36,034 nucleotides of DNA from positions 1-36,034 of the forward strand of contig LKMP01000009.1 of assembly GCA_001563915.1 (NCBI GenBank), in the 5' to 3' direction. Source of the DNA: Nanohaloarchaea archaeon B1-Br10_U2g21 (GTDB lineage Archaea > Nanohalarchaeota > Nanosalinia > Nanosalinales > Nanosalinaceae). Each line of letters starts with the position of its first letter. Position 1 is the first letter of the stretch. The position numbers were made by a program, and so were the translations under genes. A model generated the notes under the pieces. It saw nothing but the letters and a program-made list of their open reading frames with translations, searched no databases and had not been told where the DNA came from. Below, in pieces: positions 31,652 to 36,034 of this stretch.

Positions 31652-31675
31652 GGGGATTCTGAAAACAGAGTCCCC
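31652..31675 (+). terminator. Hairpin terminator after the EF-2 operon
   Basis: GGGGATTCTG (31652-31661) pairs with CAGAGTCCCC (31666-31675): nine Watson-Crick pairs and one G-U around an AAAA loop. A pyrimidine-rich run follows (31676-31705). Archaeal termination is usually driven by U-tracts alone; a strong hairpin like this also acts as an mRNA 3' end stabiliser. Confidence 0.65.
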
Positions 31676-31827
31676 CGCCTCATTCATCATCTTTCTCTGT
31701 TCTCAACTCCAATTTAGGAAGGCCTTTATAGACACTAACAATATAAACTAGTTTTTTAGAAAACTGCTCCTTTTTAAAGGTTTAAGGAGTAAGTCCTACT
31801 TATACGCTTTAAAGGTGAATAATAAAA

Positions 31828-33093
31828 ATGGCAGATAATCCACACATTAATCTCGTGTTCATTGGACACGTAGATCACGGAAAGTCAACAACAATCGGTA
31901 GACTACTTTGGGATACTGAAAACCTTCCAAAAGAAGAGATGCGTAAGCTAGAGGAAGCTGCAGAAGAAGCAGGTAAAGAATCCTTCAACTTCGCGTTCGC
32001 AATGGACTCTCTTGAAGAAGAAAGAGAAAGAGGAGTTACAATCGATCTTGCACATCAAAAGTTTGATACAGATAAATACAACTTTACAATCATCGATGCT
32101 CCTGGACACAGAGACTTCATTAAGAACATGATTACAGGAGCTTCTCAGGCAGACGCAGGAGTTCTAGTAGTTGCTGCAGATGACGGTATCCAGCCACAGA
32201 CAAAAGAACACGCATACTTAGCAAAAACTCTGGGAATCGATCAGCTAGTAGTCGCAGTTAACAAAATGGACTTAGCTGACTACGGAGAAGATGGATACAA
32301 CTCAGTAAAAGAAGAAGTATCACAACTGATCCAAGGAGTAGGATACAACCCAGACAACATTCATTTTGTACCAATCTCATCATTTGAAGGAGAAAATATC
32401 ACAGAAAACACAGAAATGGACTGGTACGATGGACCAGCACTAGTTGACGCACTAGACGACTTTGAAGAACCTGAAAAGGCAATTGACCTTCCTCTAAGAG
32501 TTCCAATTCAGGATGTATACAGCATCTCAGGAATCGGAGCAGTCACAGTAGGAAGAGTAGAAACAGGAGAAATTAACCCTGGTGATGATATCACATTCGA
32601 ACCTGCTGGCGTAGGTGGAGAAGTAAAAACAATCGAAATGCACCACGAAGAAGTAGACGCAGCAGAACCAGGAGACAACATCGGATGGAACACTAGAGGA
32701 GTAGGAAAAGATGATGTCAAGAAAGGAGACGTAGCAGGAACATCTGATAACCCTCCAACAGTTGCAGAAAGCTTCGAAGCACAAGTAATTGTCCTAAACC
32801 ATCCAAATGTCATCTCAGAAGGGTACACTCCAGTATTCCACGTTAACACAGCACAAGTCAGCTGTACATTTACAGATCTCAAGAAGACAATGAACCCTCA
32901 AACAGGAGAGACAATTGAAGAAGACCCAGACTACATCAAACAGGGACAAGCAGCAGTTGTAGAAATCACACCGCAACAACCGCTTGTAATTGAGGAAAAC
33001 GATGACATCCCACAGCTAGCAAGATTCGCAATCAGAGACATGGGACAGACAGTAGGAGCAGGACAAGCTCTAAGCGTCAAAGAGAAGCAGTAA
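31828..33093 (+). CDS. tuf: Elongation factor 1-alpha (aEF1A)
   Basis: 421 residues, archaeal EF-Tu/EF-1A. G1 GHVDHGKST (about 13-21), [12 protein letters not shown] (G3), NKMDLAD (G4), ISSFEG near G5. Delivers aminoacyl-tRNA. Domains 2 and 3 follow with [26 protein letters not shown], and the C-terminal [12 protein letters not shown]. The ATG has GGTGA 12 bases upstream. Upstream boxes include ggcctttatag (31721-31731). It is separated from the EF-2 operon by a terminator. Confidence 0.98.
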   Translation: MADNPHINLVFIGHVDHGKSTTIGRLLWDTENLPKEEMRKLEEAAEEAGKESFNFAFAMDSLEEERERGVTIDLAHQKFDTDKYNFTIIDAPGHRDFIKNMITGASQADAGVLVVAADDGIQPQTKEHAYLAKTLGIDQLVVAVNKMDLADYGEDGYNSVKEEVSQLIQGVGYNPDNIHFVPISSFEGENITENTEMDWYDGPALVDALDDFEEPEKAIDLPLRVPIQDVYSISGIGAVTVGRVETGEINPGDDITFEPAGVGGEVKTIEMHHEEVDAAEPGDNIGWNTRGVGKDDVKKGDVAGTSDNPPTVAESFEAQVIVLNHPNVISEGYTPVFHVNTAQVSCTFTDLKKTMNPQTGETIEEDPDYIKQGQAAVVEITPQQPLVIEENDDIPQLARFAIRDMGQTVGAGQALSVKEKQ

Positions 33094-33261
33094 ACCACTG
33101 CTCTCAAAAATCTCTTTCTTTACATATCACATTTCTCTTTCTCTTTTCTATAATCGTCATCAAATATTACTATCCGGCCTATGTAGTACAAAGATGTAGA
33201 TAAGAACAAAATTCAAAGGCCCTGAATTCCTTTATAAGAGTTAATATCACGATTATTTTCT

Positions 33262-33570
33262 ATGCAGAAAGCGCGTGTAAAACTCAGAAGTACAGAACAA
33301 GAAAAAGTAGACAATTTAGCAGAAGAAATACTTGAAATAGGAAAAGAGTACAACGCCAACGTATCAGGACCAGTTCCTCTACCAACAAAAAACATGAAGA
33401 TAACAACACGTAAAGCCCCAGATGGAGAAGGAGCATCTACAATTGAAAGATACGAAATGCATGTACACAAAAGACTTATAGACATTAAAGACAGTGAAAG
33501 AGCGCTAAGACAAGTCATGAGAGTACACGTACCTGAAGGCTTAGATATTGAAATTGAATTAATGGAGTAA
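33262..33570 (+). CDS. rps10: Ribosomal protein S10 (uS10)
   Basis: 102 residues. KARVKLRSTEQEKVDNLAEEI, then VSGPVPLPTKNMKITTRKAPDGEG, YEMHVHKRLIDI and the C-terminal VHVPEGLDIEIELME are diagnostic. Third domain of the small subunit head. Its box cctttataag (33229-33238) lies about 28 bases before the ATG, so it has its own leaderless promoter even though EF-1A-S10 adjacency is conserved in archaea. Confidence 0.97.
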   Translation: MQKARVKLRSTEQEKVDNLAEEILEIGKEYNANVSGPVPLPTKNMKITTRKAPDGEGASTIERYEMHVHKRLIDIKDSERALRQVMRVHVPEGLDIEIELME

Positions 33571-33690
33571 TTTCTAAGCCTCTAAATCAGTTCTAATTTA
33601 AAGTTTCTAAAATTCATTATTTTCTAAGAGGAATAATTTCAAAGTCATTAAACCAACGTCTCCGTTTATAAGTTAGACATAATCAGTCAT

Positions 33691-33778
33691 GCCGGAGTGA
33701 CTGAGCGGCTAAAGGTGCCAGCCTGGAAAGCTGGTGGGCCATTGCGCGCCCTCCTGGGTTCGAATCCCAGCTCCGGCG
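33691..33778 (+). tRNA. tRNA-Ser (GGA)
   Basis: 88 bases, class II with a long variable arm (GGGCCATTGCGCGCCC region). Acceptor GCCGGAG/CTCCGGC, discriminator G at 33778, no CCA encoded. Anticodon stem CCAGC/GCTGG with loop CTGGAAA gives anticodon GGA. T arm CTGGG-TTCGAAT-CCCAG. A TATA-like gtttataag lies about 22-27 bases upstream. Confidence 0.95.
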
Positions 33779-33785
33779 ACTTTTA

Positions 33786-34181
33786 CTAGTTTTCTTTCAC
33801 AAGGAGATCTCTTCTGAGATAGAACTCTTCTCTTGCTCTAAGGTTTAGGTAACTTGTAAATGCATAAAGAATTATTACCGCTGTTATACCAATATACGTC
33901 GCTATACTTTGAAGGATTCTCAACTGTTCTAGCCCCATAGATGCTGCGACAGAAGATATAAGACCTGCATAAAATAGGATTCTCAACGTAACTTCTACTC
34001 GTTTGGTATATCTGTACTTATCAAATGCCCTTTTGTATTGTATGTACTCTTTTGAACGAGGTTCCTCTCCTAGCGAGTTCAAAAGCTCATTGTGAGACTT
34101 TCCTATTGGGGTGAACCACCACAGCTTTCTTCTAAAGCTGTTCACATGGCTTCTAATTTTTAGAATATTTGGCGGCAACAT
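33786..34181 (-). CDS. Two-TM protein, paralogue of the gene at 34573-34929
   Basis: 131 residues, no known family. A basic amphipathic N-terminus with a FTPIGKS motif leads to a helical KYRYTKRVEVTL segment, then TM1 (about 65-83, LRILFYAGLISSVAASMGL), TM2 (about 91-112, SIATYIGITAVIILYAF) and an EEFYLRRDLL tail. Nearly every one of these elements has a counterpart in the neighbouring paralogue. It ends 8 bases from tRNA-Ser on the other strand. A minus-strand ctttaagtt box lies about 30 bases upstream of the ATG. Confidence 0.7.
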   Translation of the reverse strand: MLPPNILKIRSHVNSFRRKLWWFTPIGKSHNELLNSLGEEPRSKEYIQYKRAFDKYRYTKRVEVTLRILFYAGLISSVAASMGLEQLRILQSIATYIGITAVIILYAFTSYLNLRAREEFYLRRDLLVKEN

Positions 34182-34340
34182 AAGTATAATAATATTGGAA
34201 CAGAACTTAAAGCCTAAACAGAGACAACTTCTGTGCTATTAACTGGATAAAACTAATTTGACTACAATAATTCTACACCTCGTTCCTCCTAGAGCGTATT
34301 GCAACATTTTAAAAGAGTCCAGCGCTAATTTCCACTTGTT

Positions 34341-34550
34341 ATGAAAACAGAGCTTGTGCTATTCGCACTAGTCGTCGGTATTATTGCGACTTCAGGATGT
34401 CTTGATGGACAAGAAGCTCCTGATGTACCGGAAGATGACTTTGAAGAACCTGAAGCTCCTGAAGAAGGAGAAGAAGGAGATGTAGACGAAGAAACACTTC
34501 CTGATGAAGGCGTAGAAGACGGCGAAGACGACGAAGCACTACCTGAATAA
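34341..34550 (+). CDS. Tiny acidic lipoprotein
   Basis: 69 residues. A short N-terminal signal (ELVLFALVVGIIATSG) ends in a lipobox (TSGC, Cys20). The mature part of 50 residues is nearly all Glu, Asp, Pro and Gly (for example EAPDVPEDDFEEPEAPEE), with hardly any hydrophobic residue. It should be a lipid-anchored, highly negative, disordered surface peptide. Box cattttaaaag (34304-34314) lies about 30 bases upstream: leaderless. It sits between the two paralogous membrane genes. Confidence 0.7.
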   Translation: MKTELVLFALVVGIIATSGCLDGQEAPDVPEDDFEEPEAPEEGEEGDVDEETLPDEGVEDGEDDEALPE

Positions 34551-34572
34551 TCACGTTTTTACATTTACTTTT

Positions 34573-34929
34573 TTATTTTTCTAATGCAAGAAGAATCTGT
34601 CTTACATAAAATTCTTCCTTATAGAGCTGTAAGAAGTAGTAAGATACTCCATACATAACTAAAAGTATTGAAACTCCTATATACGACGCAATAACCGCTA
34701 TATACTCAGCACTCTCAAACCCTACTGTAGCAGCTATAGAAGTAATAACTCCAGCATAGAAAAAAATCTTCACCAAGTTATGTACAGTCCGGCTAAACCT
34801 ATACCTAGCTAAAGCTTTTTCATATTCTTGCAATACCTGCGCATCCATCTCTTGAAGCGAGGCTTTCAGCTGCTTATCCGCCCTCCCTACAGGCGTTAAC
34901 CTGAAAATCCAGTCTCGAATATTTTTCAC
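34573..34929 (-). CDS. Two-TM protein, paralogue of the gene at 33786-34181
   Basis: 118 residues from a GTG at 34929, the only start in this frame near the promoter. FRLTPVGRADKQL, RYRFSRTVHNLVKIFFYAGVITSIAATVGF, IASYIGVSILLVMYGVSYYF and EEFYVRQILLAL line up along the whole length with the other paralogue. It is divergent from htrA, with starts 54 bases apart around one CTTAAAAG box. Function unknown; the location suggests an envelope role. Confidence 0.7.
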   Translation of the reverse strand: MKNIRDWIFRLTPVGRADKQLKASLQEMDAQVLQEYEKALARYRFSRTVHNLVKIFFYAGVITSIAATVGFESAEYIAVIASYIGVSILLVMYGVSYYFLQLYKEEFYVRQILLALEK

Positions 34930-34982
34930 ATCTAACTAGTTCTCCCTCACAGCTTAAAAGGATCGATTCAAACCGTTTAGAT
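34930..34982. promoter_or_regulatory. Shared divergent leaderless promoter
   Basis: CTTAAAAG (34953-34960), a near-palindromic TATA-like box, lies almost exactly midway between the GTG at 34929 and the ATG at 34983, about 27 bases from each. One box could serve two leaderless transcripts, as in the PCD/MCM gap. Confidence 0.5.
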
Positions 34983-36034
34983 ATGGAAGTTCAAAACAAC
35001 ATAATCATGTTATCTTGTTTAGTCTTAGGTCTTATAGCTGGAGGAGTACTTACATACAGCGAATTAAGTTCCGATATATATGAACTAGAACAGCAAGTTG
35101 AGGAAATTCAGGGACAGGAAAGAGTGATATATGTAAACGACACTGGGCTAGGGCTTGCAAGCTTATTCAGACAAGTAGAAGGCTCAGTAGTTTATGTAGA
35201 TACTGAAGAAGCTCAAGGCTCCGGATTCATATATGATGAAGATGGACACATAATAACTAATGAACACGTAGTCCGTGATAGAGAAACAGTAGATGTCTAC
35301 TTTAGTGATGGCGAAGGTTATCGCGCAGATGTAGTCGGTCTAGACCCACACACTGATCTTGCAGTACTCAGAGTTGATCGAGAGGGCTTGGATCCTCTCG
35401 AGTTTGCTGACTCTGAAGATGTAGAAGTAGGAGAGACATCAGTAGCAATAGGCAACCCTTTTGGTTTAGAAAGCTCTATAACTCAAGGAATAGTATCTCA
35501 AAAAGGACGTAGCATTACTGTTGAAGGAGGATTTTCTATAAGAAACGTTATTCAAACAGACGCATCTATTAATCCAGGTAACAGCGGCGGCCCATTAATG
35601 AATAAAGAAGGAGAAGTAATAGGCGTTAACACTGCTATAGAGACAGATACAGGAACTTTTTCAGGGATAGGCTTTGCCGTACCTTCTAACACTGTCAATA
35701 GAGTAGTTCCTGACATGATAGATGAAGGCCAGTATGATCACCCATGGATAGGTGTACAAGGCGTAGATGTGAGTCCTGAAATAGCAGAAGAAATGAATCT
35801 TGAAAATCGAAGCGGCTTTCTAGTACTAGAAGTCTCCGAAAACAGTCCTGCTGACGAATCTGGTCTTCGAGCCTCAGAAGAAACAGCAGAAATAGAAGAG
35901 GAAGAAATGCTTGTAGGGGGCGACGTAATCACAGGAATAAATGGAGAAAATACAAGAGGCATAGATGATATACTCGAATACTTAGCACTCAACACTGATG
36001 TAGGCGACGAAATAGAATTAGAAGCTATTAGAGA
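34983..36034 (+). CDS. Membrane-anchored HtrA/DegP-type serine protease (3' partial)
   Basis: 350 residues are visible; the frame is open to the window end. The N-terminal anchor is hydrophobic (about residues 7-23, MLSCLVLGLIAGGVLTYS), followed by a short coiled coil. The protease domain has the catalytic triad His95 (TNEHVV), Asp125 (TDLAVL) and Ser201 (GNSGGPL). The region from about 250 (PWIGVQGVDV) starts a PDZ domain with an acidic insert (ETAEIEEEEM). HtrA proteases degrade misfolded proteins outside the membrane. The start follows a CTTAAAAG box by about 27 bases. Confidence 0.95.
   Translation, partial: MEVQNNIIMLSCLVLGLIAGGVLTYSELSSDIYELEQQVEEIQGQERVIYVNDTGLGLASLFRQVEGSVVYVDTEEAQGSGFIYDEDGHIITNEHVVRDRETVDVYFSDGEGYRADVVGLDPHTDLAVLRVDREGLDPLEFADSEDVEVGETSVAIGNPFGLESSITQGIVSQKGRSITVEGGFSIRNVIQTDASINPGNSGGPLMNKEGEVIGVNTAIETDTGTFSGIGFAVPSNTVNRVVPDMIDEGQYDHPWIGVQGVDVSPEIAEEMNLENRSGFLVLEVSENSPADESGLRASEETAEIEEEEMLVGGDVITGINGENTRGIDDILEYLALNTDVGDEIELEAIR

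Noticed and set aside
1-36034. CRISPR arrays, prophage genes, transposases
   Set aside because: No spaced direct repeats, integrase, capsid or transposase sequence seen anywhere in the window.

Overview
The window is archaeal, from a small AT-rich genome (GC visibly well under half) with a Glu/Asp-rich proteome. The informational genes are archaeal throughout: TBP, MCM, RNA polymerase with split A'/A'' and split B''/B', aIF2-beta, EF-2 with a diphthamide loop, RNase P proteins, an Sm-like protein, L15e, L37e, S8e, NucS and an archaeal Vms1-like protein. Acidic proteins combined with low GC, compact genes and many leaderless promoters fit a Nanohaloarchaeota-like (DPANN) halophile better than a GC-rich haloarchaeon. 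That placement is inference. There are no transposases, prophage genes or CRISPR arrays. The only mobile element is the C-terminal part of an intein in a DNA ligase at the left edge.

Layout. 1-5010: intein-bearing ATP-dependent DNA ligase (partial), a membrane zinc-finger protein, L15e with RNase P proteins Rnp3/Rnp2, a small membrane protein, TBP, a Nudix hydrolase and a pterin dehydratase-like protein. 5063-12332: replication, repair and translation genes (MCM, an RPA-family OB protein, aIF2-beta, endonuclease III, Vms1-like protein, a small OB protein, a DRG GTPase). 12427-13865: a 33-residue leaderless ORF, S8e, the divergent LSm-L37e operon and tRNA-Lys(UUU). 13947-19727: a NDUFA9-like epimerase with a DUF456 membrane protein, an MTH1-like Nudix protein, an unknown protein that may be ADP-ribosyltransferase-like, a 658-residue fusion of an asparagine-synthetase-like protein with the diphthamide ligase Dph6, two small unknown proteins and NucS. 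20082-33570: the core expression block rpoH-B''-B'-A'-A'', nusA, S12, S7, EF-2, EF-1A, S10. 33691-36034: tRNA-Ser(GGA), two paralogous two-TM proteins flanking a tiny acidic lipoprotein, and a membrane-anchored HtrA protease cut by the window end.

How the genes connect. RNA polymerase, TBP and NusA make the mRNA; S7/S12/S10, EF-2, EF-1A, aIF2-beta and two tRNAs translate it. The AsnB-Dph6 fusion would finish diphthamide on EF-2, whose acceptor His597 is intact in this window. MCM, the RPA-family proteins, ligase, NucS and endonuclease III form a replication/repair set. The last 2.3 kb looks like an envelope locus.

The most notable observations are: the AsnB-Dph6 fusion with a palindrome between its TATA box and start; loss of the second zinc site in RNAP A'; loss of one Fe-S cysteine in endonuclease III; an inverted repeat containing two opposed TATA boxes in the TBP promoter; a hairpin over the LSm start codon whose left arm recurs in the S8e leader; an MCM-like C-terminal module in the RPA-family protein; and divergent leaderless gene pairs with starts 53-54 bp apart.
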